16,575 nt of DNA from CAZUCD01 sp964618855 (GTDB taxonomy: Bacteria; Sumerlaeota; Sumerlaeia; SLMS01; JANRJK01), in NCBI GenBank assembly GCA_964618855.1, contig CAZUCD010000079.1, positions 1 to 16,575 of the forward strand, in the 5' to 3' direction. The notes under the pieces were generated by a model. That model was not told the origin of the DNA. It ran no database searches and was given only the letters and a program-made list of their open reading frames with translations. The first letter of the stretch is position 1; the number at the start of each line of letters is the position of its first letter. This document shows positions 1 to 6,663 of the stretch, one piece after another. A program made the position numbers and the translations under genes.

Positions 1-1166
1 CGGAGGATGGCTTCGTCACCGAAAGTGGAGAGGGCACGCGCACACGCGGGCAGGCCAGCATGCGCGACGCGCAGGCCGTTGTCGGGGACGACGCGGGGAA
101 CAGGGCCCGCATCGCCTACCTGAGTTTTGACTTGGGGTCGCTCCCCGAGGGCGCGGCGATCGAGTCCGCGCGGCTGCGCGTGACCCGTGGCAACCAATGG
201 GGCAACCCGAAGGCCCTCGGCCCGCTGCTCATCGACGTCATGGGCGCCGGGGGGGTCGAGGTCCCCGAGTTGGATGTCAATCAGCTCAACGACAAGGACG
301 GCTCGAAGAGCTCCGCCGGCACGCTCCCGATCCCCACCGAACGGGGTGCCTCCGCGGAGGCGGAGATCGACGCAAAGCTGCTGGATCCCAAGGGCGCGCC
401 GCATGTCGGGATTCGGCTCGCATTCAGGGACGCGTCCAACGGGAACAAGGCGCAGGACGCGCTTTCCCTGTACATGGGTGAGGCTTCGCCCGCGCAGAGG
501 CCGGAGCTGATCGTGAGCGTGTCGCGCACAGTCCCCATCCCCGCACCTCCGGGCGACCTGCCCGGGGAAGTGAAGGAGCTCGTGCTGTACTCCATCGGGG
601 AGGACGACGCGGAGTTGATCGAGTCCGCGAAGGGAAGCGGTGTCGGCGGGAGCGCCCAGCGCGGCTCCCCGACGATCCTGGTCGGCGACGGCGCCCGGGG
701 TCAGCAGAGCAAGGCGCTCCTCAGCTTCGACACCTCGACCATTCCGCAGGACGCGCAGATCGTCGGGGCCTCGCTGCGGCTGTATGGAACGCGCGTCTCG
801 GGGAGGCCGGGATCGCTCGGGGCGCTGTTCGCCTCGATGCGCGCCGGGGGACTCGGCGCGGAGTCAGCCCTTTTTGGGGAGGCGAGCGCGGGGGAGTCCT
901 CGGACTTCCAGGTGCAGCCGCACCTGGACAACGTTGTAGAGTTTCGGGCGGCAGCGGCGCGCGCCGACATCGCGGCGGAGTTGCACCCCGTCGCGGCCGC
1001 GATGCTCAGCCGCACGGGGCCGACTCAGTTCGTCGTGCGGTACTGCAAGCCGACCAACGGCGACTCGATCGCCGATGGCGTGACGATCGCATCGGGGGAC
1101 TACGGGGCGGACTCGCCAGCGCGGCCGCGACTCGTCGTCCGCTACCGCGTGTCCGTTCGCGATTGA
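1..1166 (+). CDS. DNRLRE-domain exported protein, 5' truncated
   Basis: The reading frame is open from base 3, so the gene begins before the window; about 387 C-terminal residues are visible. Two DNRLRE-type beta-sandwich units sit in tandem. Each has a glycine/arginine-rich entry, a core strand (AYLSFDLGSLPEGAAIESA in unit 1, ALLSFDTSTIPQDAQIVGA in unit 2) and a closing strand (RPELIVSV and RPRLVVRYRV). Unit 1 spans roughly visible residues 1-172; a Pro-rich linker (VPIPAPPGDLP) leads to unit 2 at about 190-387. DNRLRE domains are known from bacterial cell-surface and secreted proteins, often next to glycan-binding or hydrolase modules; they are stalk or adhesive domains rather than catalysts. 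The signal peptide and any catalytic part would lie upstream, out of view. There is no C-terminal sorting motif or membrane anchor. A small lipoprotein gene follows. Domain call is good; biological role unknown. Confidence 0.8.
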   Translation, partial: EDGFVTESGEGTRTRGQASMRDAQAVVGDDAGNRARIAYLSFDLGSLPEGAAIESARLRVTRGNQWGNPKALGPLLIDVMGAGGVEVPELDVNQLNDKDGSKSSAGTLPIPTERGASAEAEIDAKLLDPKGAPHVGIRLAFRDASNGNKAQDALSLYMGEASPAQRPELIVSVSRTVPIPAPPGDLPGEVKELVLYSIGEDDAELIESAKGSGVGGSAQRGSPTILVGDGARGQQSKALLSFDTSTIPQDAQIVGASLRLYGTRVSGRPGSLGALFASMRAGGLGAESALFGEASAGESSDFQVQPHLDNVVEFRAAAARADIAAELHPVAAAMLSRTGPTQFVVRYCKPTNGDSIADGVTIASGDYGADSPARPRLVVRYRVSVRD

Positions 1167-1243
1167 CACCCTGCGACGATGCGCGCTGCCTTCACCGCAA
1201 CAGCATCAGCAGCAGTATTCAAATTTCACCAGGAGTTCCCCAG

Positions 1244-1636
1244 ATGCGTCAGCTTCTTGCAACCGTGGCTGCGGTTGCCCTGCTCGGCTCGACCGGCTGC
1301 GTCTTCAAGAGCAAGGTCAACCTCGGCGAGGTCGCCAGCAACGTCGGCTTCCACAATGTCACGACGGGCGACGGCACCTTCGAGAACTACAAGGCCGTGA
1401 GCTACGAGCGTGCCTCGGAGCTCGGCATCGGACTCGGCGTCTTCGGGCTCAAGCTCATGGAGCTCTATCCCGCGATGACGAACGAGGGCCTGCTCCAGGA
1501 TGCCTGCGAGCGCACGAAGGAAAAGGGCGCGAACGCGATGATCAACGTCCGTCCGCAGTACACCTTCTTCTTCGGTTTCATCATCGGCGCTTACTGGGAT
1601 TCGACCGCCGGCACCGGCATCGACTACAAGGGCTGA
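1244..1636 (+). CDS. small lipoprotein of unknown function
   Basis: This 130-residue product starts at an ATG 8 nt after AGGAG (1231-1235). A start at 1163 is also open, but it would put 27 residues in front of a perfect lipoprotein signal, so I reject it. The signal peptide is MRQLLATVAAVALLGSTGC, with the lipobox ending at Cys19, the predicted lipidation site. The mature part is about 112 residues, glycine-rich, with a hydrophobic stretch near the C-terminus (TFFFGFIIGAYW). The segment around residues 83-98 (DACERTKEKGANAMIN) resembles the Ala/Lys helix plus GANA turn seen in small envelope proteins of the YbjQ/DUF4156 kind; that similarity is only suggestive. It is a membrane-anchored envelope protein by signal, with no catalytic motif that I recognise. 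It lies 77 nt after the DNRLRE gene on the same strand and is followed by a perfect hairpin, so the two could end one transcript. Confidence 0.75.
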   Translation: MRQLLATVAAVALLGSTGCVFKSKVNLGEVASNVGFHNVTTGDGTFENYKAVSYERASELGIGLGVFGLKLMELYPAMTNEGLLQDACERTKEKGANAMINVRPQYTFFFGFIIGAYWDSTAGTGIDYKG

Positions 1637-1651
1637 TCGAAGTCACACCTC

Positions 1652-1681
1652 GTGCCGGGTGACCACACGGTCACCCGGCAC
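1652..1681 (+). terminator. perfect 13-bp hairpin after the small lipoprotein gene
   Basis: GTGCCGGGTGACC (1652-1664) and GGTCACCCGGCAC (1669-1681) are exact inverted repeats around a 4-nt loop (ACAC), starting 15 nt after the stop codon. The stem is GC-rich and strong. It is not followed by a T tract, so it is either a terminator of the low-U type or a 3'-end stabilising structure. Being symmetric, it could act on either strand. Confidence 0.6.
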
Positions 1682-1964
1682 CCGATCACCCCGCCACCGG
1701 GAGAGGATGGCGGGCTGATTCTCTGCCGTCTGATGCGCCCTATTGGCGTCCTTTCGACACTCGGTTGATGTGTCAGGAGGAAACACGTCCGCGCGCCAAC
1801 CTGTCTCTTGAGTTGTAGAACATTGATTTTCAACCACTTGGGGTCTGGAAAATCCTCATTTTCAGGGCTCCATTGCGGTTGCGCTGGGTTTCGGCCTCCC
1901 TTCCAATACCGGTGACCCAAGCGCACTCAGGTGCCCTTGGGATCTCCCTACGGGCCACCGAATC
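1682..1964. other. intergenic region without a credible gene
   Basis: No frame here has coding character on either strand. The stretch from about 1800 to 1870 is clearly richer in A/T than its surroundings and holds a short inverted repeat (GAAAAT, 4 nt, ATTTTC) at about 1848-1863, so it is the likeliest place for the promoter of the downstream ClpP-like gene. TTGATT at 1823 and GAAAAT at 1848 are 19 nt apart, a poor sigma-70 match that I do not call. An AGGAGG-like string at 1776-1781 is followed by no start codon at usable spacing. Confidence 0.4.
1916..1941 (+). promoter_or_regulatory. stem-loop just upstream of the ClpP-like start codon
   Basis: CCCAAG (1916-1921) pairs with CTTGGG (1936-1941), and inside it GCAC (1923-1926) pairs with GTGC (1931-1934) around the tetraloop TCAG, with a single C/C mismatch between the two helices. 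This gives ten base pairs ending 23 nt before the ATG at 1965. No T tract follows. Its position between the presumed promoter and a start codon lacking a Shine-Dalgarno sequence suggests a leader structure or operator; the function is inferred. Confidence 0.4.
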
Positions 1965-2561
1965 ATGACCATGCGCTCCCGCGAACAGGTGCTGCTTCTC
2001 GAGGATGTCGAGAAGTGCGAGAAGGACGTCGTCGAGGCGCTGCTCGCTAGGCCTGACGGTGGACACGCGACCATTCTGATCAACTCGGGTGGTGGATCGG
2101 TGTATGCCGGACTTGGCATCGGCACTGTCATCCGCCACAAGCGCCTGCACTGCCATGCGATCGTGCTGGCGGATTGCTCGTCCTCGGCGCTGCTCGTCTT
2201 CGCGGCGTGCCAGACACGCGAGGTCGCGCCGCACGCATCCTTCCTCTTCCATCCGATGCAGTGGTCGAGCGATGACCGCTCACGCCTCAACGGTGCACGC
2301 AGTTGGTCCGAGGAGTTCCAGCGCGTCGTGTCCGTTTCCGAGGATTGGCTGGCCGAGCTCCTCCCCATGCCCAAGTCCGTCCTTCGGAAATGGATCCAGC
2401 AGGAGAAGTACATCACCGCAAGCGAGATGATCGAGCGCGGGCTCGCAACGCCCCTGGCCCTCCAGTCCACGAAGATCGTCGCTGTGCCGCGCCCGGCGAA
2501 GGCGCGCACCGCCGCCAAGTCCTCCTCGCGCACCACCGCGCGCATCCGCAAGGTGGGCTGA
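1965..2561 (+). CDS. ClpP-fold (SDH/crotonase-like) serine peptidase homologue with basic tail
   Basis: This 198-residue protein carries the ClpP hallmarks. ILINSGGGSVYAGLGI (37-52) is the oxyanion-loop strand. VLADCSSSALLVFAA (67-81) aligns with the ClpP GQAASMG segment and places the nucleophile at Ser72. APHASFLFHPM (88-98) aligns with the PNSRVMIHQP segment, with the catalytic His at 96. KYITASEMIERGLATPL corresponds to the conserved ClpP C-terminal helix, but the preceding Asp of the triad is not evident (the text reads IQQEKY). The last 26 or so residues (AVPRPAKARTAAKSSSRT and on) are a Lys/Arg/Ser/Ala tail absent from housekeeping ClpP. No signal peptide or membrane segment is visible, so it is probably cytoplasmic. 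There is no clpX neighbour, and no Shine-Dalgarno precedes the ATG. It is either a divergent peptidase or a non-catalytic ClpP-like protein; the fold is secure, the activity is not. Confidence 0.75.
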   Translation: MTMRSREQVLLLEDVEKCEKDVVEALLARPDGGHATILINSGGGSVYAGLGIGTVIRHKRLHCHAIVLADCSSSALLVFAACQTREVAPHASFLFHPMQWSSDDRSRLNGARSWSEEFQRVVSVSEDWLAELLPMPKSVLRKWIQQEKYITASEMIERGLATPLALQSTKIVAVPRPAKARTAAKSSSRTTARIRKVG

Positions 2562-2722
2562 TCCGCCTCGGGCATCGCAGCCGCATCGGGCGGGGCAGTG
2601 CCGTGGTTGCCGGGCCGCAACAGACTCGACAGCCGGTGCAGGCCGCGGCAATCGTGGCACCTCGGGATTGGGTCGAAGTTCGTGTCCGCCCGCACGCCCC
2701 GTTCACAGCAGGCCGATGACCG

Positions 2723-4018
2723 ATGATTGATCCGGCAAAGCACACCTTCGACACACTCTGGGGCCACGAGGCCCAGAAGGCGTTCGTGCTGGGGCAGTTG
2801 TCCTCGGGCCGGCTTCCGCAGGTGCTCCTGCTCGAGGGGCCGCACGGCGTGGGCAAGCGCTCGTTCGCCCTCGCCGCTGCGAAGGTGATTCTTTCCGCAT
2901 CGCGGCGCCTGGGCGCATCGGAGGCCGTCGCGCCGACCCTCCCGAAGGCGAAGCGCCGCAATCCCGATACTGAACCGTCCGACGATCTCTTCGCCATGAG
3001 GGGGGATTCGGCTTCCGACCTATTCGCGTCGGAGAGCGATGAGCCGGACCTGTTCGCGTCCGCCCCGCCCGCAGCACCCGAGCCGCCCCCCGAGCCGCCG
3101 CATGTTCTCTCGCCTCCTGCGTCACGCCGGGAGGAGCCGCTGCCACGGCCCCGCTTCGCGGGGCTGCACCCGGATGTCTGCCGCCGCGTGGAAGCCTCCT
3201 ACCCGGTCTCCTACGACTCGGATGGGATGCAGGAAAACATGGCCCATCCCGACCTCTGCATCGTCGAGCCGTCCGGGAACTCGAAGTCCATCCTCGCGGG
3301 GCAGATCGACGCGCTCCATCGCATGGTGGGACTGCCGCCCATCCAGGGGGATTGCCGGCTCGTCCTGATCTTCGGCATCGATACGATCACGGCATTCGCA
3401 GCGAACTCGATGCTGAAGCTTCTGGAGGAACCACCATCCGCGCTTCGGTTCATCCTCGTCACGGACAACCCCGGGAGGACGCTGGCAACGATTCGCTCGC
3501 GGTCCTCGCGCCTGACCTTCTTCCCGATGAAGCGTGCGGAGATCGAGTCTGCGCTGATCGGGAGGGAGGGGCTCGCGCGGGACGTGGCGGCCGTTGCGGC
3601 GGCGCTGTCGCAGGGCCGCCCGGGCGTCGCGCTGCGGATCGCCGCCGGCGGGGTGCTGCAGAAGCGCAGGGAGCTATTCGAGGCGCGTCTCTCGCTCGAA
3701 CGGCTGGGGCTGCCGGGGCTGCCGGGGGCTTCAGCCCGCGTGCTCGCGGCCGGGGGCACCTACGAGGAGTCCCTTCTGTTCCTGATGACATTCCTGCGCG
3801 ATCGCGTCGTCTTCAGGCATGCACCCGGAAGGTCCGAGTTCCTCGTGAATTCCGACGTCCCCGACCTGCTCGGGGCGGGAACCGCATCCGACGGCCAGTT
3901 GGACGAGGAATGGGATGCGTTGCTGCTTGCCCTCGCGGAAGCGCGTCACCCGTTCCTGCCAAACCAGCAGGCGGCGATGGAGTGCGCGCTGTGGCAGTCG
4001 GCGTGCGGACCTGAATGA
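2723..4018 (+). CDS. holB: DNA polymerase III subunit delta' with long acidic/proline insertion
   Basis: Delta' is the clamp-loader subunit that, with gamma/tau and delta, opens the sliding clamp onto DNA. The AAA+ fold is clear: a Walker A-like loop GPHGVGKR (39-46), degenerate because Arg replaces the final Ser/Thr, as befits a non-hydrolysing subunit; a Walker B-region strand RLVLIFGID followed by the family signature NSMLKLLEEPP (228-238); and sensor/arginine-finger text TIRSRS (256-261), where the usual SRC reads SRS. At 431 residues it is about 100 longer than a typical HolB. The Cys4 zinc module normally near residues 55-75 is missing. In its place, residues about 60-145 form a low-complexity acidic then proline-rich linker with three DLFA-type repeats (88, 99, 109). 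The start is the ATG at 2723, weakly served by CAGG. Its stop overlaps the ruvX start in ATGA. Confidence 0.9.
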   Translation: MIDPAKHTFDTLWGHEAQKAFVLGQLSSGRLPQVLLLEGPHGVGKRSFALAAAKVILSASRRLGASEAVAPTLPKAKRRNPDTEPSDDLFAMRGDSASDLFASESDEPDLFASAPPAAPEPPPEPPHVLSPPASRREEPLPRPRFAGLHPDVCRRVEASYPVSYDSDGMQENMAHPDLCIVEPSGNSKSILAGQIDALHRMVGLPPIQGDCRLVLIFGIDTITAFAANSMLKLLEEPPSALRFILVTDNPGRTLATIRSRSSRLTFFPMKRAEIESALIGREGLARDVAAVAAALSQGRPGVALRIAAGGVLQKRRELFEARLSLERLGLPGLPGASARVLAAGGTYEESLLFLMTFLRDRVVFRHAPGRSEFLVNSDVPDLLGAGTASDGQLDEEWDALLLALAEARHPFLPNQQAAMECALWQSACGPE

Positions 4019-4470
4019 CGGCACCCCGGGTACTTCTCGCACTCGATGTCGGGGATGCCCGGATCGGAGTCGCCATCTCCCGGAGCGGCATGATCGCGCA
4101 ACCCCTCGGCACCATCGAGCGCGAGTCGCGCACCGGGACCCTCGATGCGATCGAGTCCATGGTGCGGGAGCATGGAGTGACGCAGATCGTCGTCGGGCTC
4201 CCGGTGCGGGAGGACGGCGTCGAAGGCACCCAGGCCGCCAAGACACGGACGTTTGCAAGGTCCCTCAAGAGGCGCCTGCCTACCGTGCGCCTTGCGTTCT
4301 TTGATGAAAGGTACTCGTCGGTCGAGGCGGGAGAGATCTCACCCACCGGGCACCTCGAGCGCGGCCGCATCGATAAGCTTGCCGCCGCCGTCATCCTGCG
4401 AGACTTTCTCGCCCGGGAGTCCCGGACGCCCGCAACCCGCGATGGGGAGTCACCCCGCAATGATCCTTGA
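4015..4470 (+). CDS. ruvX: RuvX/YqgF-family RNase H-fold nuclease
   Basis: The family (YqgF/RuvX) is an RNase H-like nuclease proposed as a Holliday-junction resolvase and implicated in 16S rRNA 5' processing. Its 151 residues match the usual length. Motifs in order: LALDVGDARIGVAIS (8-22, catalytic Asp11), IVVGLPVREDGVEGTQA (58-74), FFDERYSSVEA (95-105, Asp97/Glu98) and RIDKLAAAVILRDFL (118-132, Asp120). All the expected acidic residues are present; the usual DERLTT reads DERYSS. The ATG overlaps the holB stop by 4 nt, so translation is probably coupled. Pairing of yqgF with replication or tRNA genes is common and does not narrow the role. The C-terminal 18 residues are polar and probably disordered. 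The gene ends inside the next reading frame. Confidence 0.92.
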   Translation: MTAPRVLLALDVGDARIGVAISRSGMIAQPLGTIERESRTGTLDAIESMVREHGVTQIVVGLPVREDGVEGTQAAKTRTFARSLKRRLPTVRLAFFDERYSSVEAGEISPTGHLERGRIDKLAAAVILRDFLARESRTPATRDGESPRNDP

Positions 4471-5050
4471 AACCTGGCGATGGGGAGCACGCCCCGCAGT
4501 CCTGCTCTCCCTTCTCCTGCTTGTCGGATGCGGCCTGTTTGGGCGGAAGTCCTACATCATCCCCGAGGAGAACACGGCGGCCGAGCAGTTCTCCGTCGCG
4601 GCCGTGCAGGAGAAGCGCGCGCGCGGCACGCTCGTGAAGGCCACCAAGGTCGAGGAGTTCAGGAAGGCAGTTGCCGCCTATGACGCGGTCATCTCCCGCT
4701 TCCCCTCCGACCAGCAGTACGTCCCCGCCGCCTGGATCGCGAAGTCCGAGTTGTGGTACCTGATGGGCAGCGAGGATTCGTCGAGCTACGCGCGCGCGCT
4801 GGCCGGGTTCCGCATGGCGGCGGACAAGTACGCGGACCAACCGGACATACGCGCCGCGGCGCTTTGGGGGCTCGGGCGAACCCACGACCAGTTGGCGCGC
4901 GAGCGCGGCGACACGTCAGCCGGTAGGACGAGCCAGCAGAACGCGCAGACAGCCTACAAAGCCATCATCGACGAGTTCTCCAACCACGAGGACCCAGCCA
5001 TACGCGCCCTCGCGCAGCAGGCGAAGCTCAGGTACCGCATCGTCCGCTAG
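4460..5050 (+). CDS. lipoprotein with tetratricopeptide-like helices
   Basis: The product has 196 residues from the ATG at 4460, which has GGAG about 11 nt upstream; an in-frame ATG at 4442 lacks one. It overlaps ruvX by 11 nt. A signal peptide of about 23 residues ends in the lipobox LLLLVGC (Cys24), so it is predicted to be lipid-anchored in the envelope. The mature region is all helical, with TPR-like pairs: KAVAAYDAVISRFPSD, ALAGFRMAADKYADQPDIRA and AYKAIIDEFSNHEDPAIR. These have the Ala-x-x-x-Phe/Tyr and Pro-ending pattern also seen in BamD (YfiO) and YbgF/CpoB. It is too short and lacks specific signatures for me to call it BamD. TPR lipoproteins scaffold protein complexes; the partner here is unknown. 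Co-transcription with holB and ruvX is likely from the overlap. Confidence 0.75.
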   Translation: MILETWRWGARPAVLLSLLLLVGCGLFGRKSYIIPEENTAAEQFSVAAVQEKRARGTLVKATKVEEFRKAVAAYDAVISRFPSDQQYVPAAWIAKSELWYLMGSEDSSSYARALAGFRMAADKYADQPDIRAAALWGLGRTHDQLARERGDTSAGRTSQQNAQTAYKAIIDEFSNHEDPAIRALAQQAKLRYRIVR

Positions 5051-5053
5051 CCC

Positions 5054-5097
5054 CCCCCGGGGGACCGGCATGCCGGACTCCGCGGATTGCCCGGCAT
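5054..5097. repeat. nested palindromes between the TPR lipoprotein gene and ridA
   Basis: In this 80-nt gap, CCCCCGGGGG (5054-5063) is followed by the 12-bp palindrome CCGGCATGCCGG (5065-5076). ATGCCGG (5070-5076) can also pair with CCGGCAT (5091-5097) over a 14-nt loop, so two mutually exclusive hairpins are possible. This could be a weak terminator separating holB-ruvX from the ridA block, or a leader structure for ridA. No T tract is present. Confidence 0.35.
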
Positions 5098-5130
5098 CAT
5101 CTGCCCTCCACCACACCAAGGACCCAGCCC

Positions 5131-5595
5131 ATGCCCTCCCCCACCGAATCGCTCGCCGCCCTCGGCCTGACGCTGCCCCCCGTCGCGAAGCCCATCGCGG
5201 CCTACGTTCCTGCTCGGCGCGTGGGCAACCTTGTGTGGACGAGCGGACAGCTTCCCTCCCGCTCGGGAGAACTTGTCGCCAAGGGCCGCGTTGGGATTGA
5301 GGTCACGCCGGAAGCGGCCAAGGAGGCAGCGAGCATCGCGGCGCTGAATGCGGTCGCGGCCGCGGCTGACGCCGCAGGGGGAATCGACCGCATCGCTTCG
5401 GTCGTGCGGGTTGGCGTGTTCGTCGCCGCGGGTCCGGAGTTCCACACGCACAGCGCGGTTGCCAACGGCGCAAGCGAGTTGATCGAACGGATCTTTGGCG
5501 AGGCGGGTCGCCATGTCCGCGCGGCGGTCGGCTGCCCCAGCCTGCCCATGAACGCACCCGTCGAGGTGGAGATCCTCGTCGAGGTCGCGCCGTGA
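5131..5595 (+). CDS. RidA-family (YjgF/UK114) protein
   Basis: RidA proteins are trimeric enamine/imine deaminases that clear 2-aminoacrylate and related reactive intermediates; many subfamilies have untested substrates. The 154 residues match the subfamily whose members begin LxxLGLxLPP and carry VGNLVWTSGQLP (31-42), ALNAVAAAADAAGGIDRI, VANGASELIERIFGEAGRH and RAAVGCPSLPMNAPVEVE. The Arg of the HVRAAV segment corresponds to the carboxylate-binding Arg of RidA, so the active-site feature is kept. The start is the ATG at 5131, with AAGGA (5118-5122) 8 nt upstream. It is the first gene of a closely packed set (tusA-like, moeB-like, bshB1-like, regulator) and its stop overlaps the next start in GTGA. 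Next to sulfur genes, a role in removing enamines formed during cysteine chemistry is plausible but inferred. Confidence 0.88.
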   Translation: MPSPTESLAALGLTLPPVAKPIAAYVPARRVGNLVWTSGQLPSRSGELVAKGRVGIEVTPEAAKEAASIAALNAVAAAADAAGGIDRIASVVRVGVFVAAGPEFHTHSAVANGASELIERIFGEAGRHVRAAVGCPSLPMNAPVEVEILVEVAP

Positions 5596-5831
5596 CCGCA
5601 GTCTCCGCCAAGCTTGATATCACGCGCGACGTCTGCCCGATCACGTTCGTGAAGACGAAGCTCGAGCTCGAGGACCTCGCGCCGGGAGAAGTGCTCGAGG
5701 TGCTCATCCGGGAGGGCGAGCCTCTGGAAAACGTGACGCGTTCCTGCGCCGCGGAGGGGCACCGCATTCTCTCCCGGGAGCCCCTGCAGGCGCCTGTGTG
5801 GCGCGTCCTCATCGAGTGCGGCGGGCGCTGA
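5592..5831 (+). CDS. TusA/SirA-like sulfur-carrier protein
   Basis: TusA-family proteins are small carriers that hold a persulfide on the Cys of a CPxP motif and pass it on for tRNA thiolation, molybdenum cofactor synthesis or dissimilatory sulfur metabolism. This 79-residue product has the family layout: strand LDITRDVCP, Cys15 at the head of helix 1 (ITFVKTKLELEDL), then GEVLEVLIREGEP and the final strand VWRVLIEC. The motif reads CPIT rather than CPxP, and the loop GEPLENVTRSCAAEGH carries an extra Cys. I know this variant as a distinct TusA-like branch without an established partner. The GTG start overlaps the ridA stop (GTGA), with GAGG 7 nt upstream. The moeB/thiF-like gene begins 4 nt after its stop, pointing to a sulfur donor-activator pair. 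Confidence 0.8.
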   Translation: MTAVSAKLDITRDVCPITFVKTKLELEDLAPGEVLEVLIREGEPLENVTRSCAAEGHRILSREPLQAPVWRVLIECGGR

Positions 5832-5835
5832 CGCC

Positions 5836-6663
5836 GTGAAGTTCACGAGCGAACAGGTCGAAAGATATGCGCGCCACATCATCCTCCCGCAGGTGGGCGG
5901 CAGGGGGCAGCGCAGGCTGCTGGAGTCGCGCGTGTTCGTGGCCGGTGCCGGTGGACTCGGCTCACCGATCATTCTCTACCTCGCGGCCGCGGGTGTCGGC
6001 GAGATCGCGGTCGCGGACGATGACGTGGTCTCGCTGTCCAACTTGCAACGGCAGGTCCTCCACTCGACGGGCGCGCTGGGCAGGCCCAAGGTGGACTCGG
6101 CGCGCGAGGCCGTGGCCGCCCTAAACCCCGATGTCCAGTTGGTTCCGGTTCGGGGGCGCATCACGGAGGCCAGCGTCTCCGGGATGATCTCGCGAGCGGA
6201 CGTCGTGCTGGACGGGAGCGACAACTTTGAGACCCGCTACCTGCTGAACGACGCGTGCCGGCTGGCGCGCAAACCCCTCGTTTCCGGCGCAATCCTGCAG
6301 TTCGACGGACAGGTGACAGCATTCGCGAACGACGGCGGCGGGGACTCCCCATGCTACCGCTGCCTGTTTCCCGAGCCTCCGCCGGCGGGGGCCGTGCCCA
6401 ATTGTCAGGAAGCCGGGGTCTTTGGCGCCATCGCGGGAATCGTCGGCTGCACGCAGGCGGCCGAGGCGATCAAGATACTGCTGGGCATCGGCGAGCCGCT
6501 CTCCGGCAGGCTGTTGCTCCTGGACGCGCTCGCCATGAAGTGGCGCGAGGTCCGCGTCCGACGCGACCCGGGCTGTGCGCTTTGCGGGGACGCCCCGACA
6601 ATATCCCGAGTCGCGTCCATCGGCGCCGTGGATACCTGCGAGGGGAGGCCGGGCAATGGTTGA
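5836..6663 (+). CDS. MoeB/ThiF-family adenylyltransferase (E1-like)
   Basis: These enzymes adenylate the C-terminal Gly-Gly of a ubiquitin-fold sulfur carrier (MoaD, ThiS or similar) so that it can be thiocarboxylated. The 275 residues begin with the typical VERYARHIILPQVGGRGQ. Visible parts: the ATP loop GAGGLGSP (37-44), DDDVVSLSNLQRQVLH (61-76, catalytic Arg72), Lys85 in GRPK, DGSDNFETR (126-134), zinc CxxC pairs at 173/176 and 247/250, and Cys190 in the PNCQEAGVFG segment where the family has its conserved cysteine. All key residues are intact. There is no C-terminal rhodanese domain, unlike MoeZ/MOCS3, so sulfur must come from another protein; the TusA-like neighbour is the obvious candidate. 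The start is GTG at 5836 with a weak Shine-Dalgarno. The end overlaps the next gene by 8 nt. MoeB, ThiF and HesA cannot be told apart from sequence alone. Confidence 0.9.
   Translation: MKFTSEQVERYARHIILPQVGGRGQRRLLESRVFVAGAGGLGSPIILYLAAAGVGEIAVADDDVVSLSNLQRQVLHSTGALGRPKVDSAREAVAALNPDVQLVPVRGRITEASVSGMISRADVVLDGSDNFETRYLLNDACRLARKPLVSGAILQFDGQVTAFANDGGGDSPCYRCLFPEPPPAGAVPNCQEAGVFGAIAGIVGCTQAAEAIKILLGIGEPLSGRLLLLDALAMKWREVRVRRDPGCALCGDAPTISRVASIGAVDTCEGRPGNG

Noticed and set aside
2604..2620. GG-N10-GC spacing resembling a sigma-54 promoter upstream of holB
   Set aside because: Only the GG and GC anchors fit; the rest of the -24 and -12 consensus is absent, and such spacing is frequent by chance in GC-rich DNA.
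2562..2722. 161-bp gap before holB examined for an RNA gene or terminator
   Set aside because: No tRNA arms, strong hairpin with T tract or small coding frame was found.
1862..2845. Open frame of 327 residues on the minus strand
   Set aside because: It lies antisense to the ClpP-like gene and the start of holB, has a Cys/Arg/Pro-rich composition without motifs, and is explained by codon bias of the real genes.
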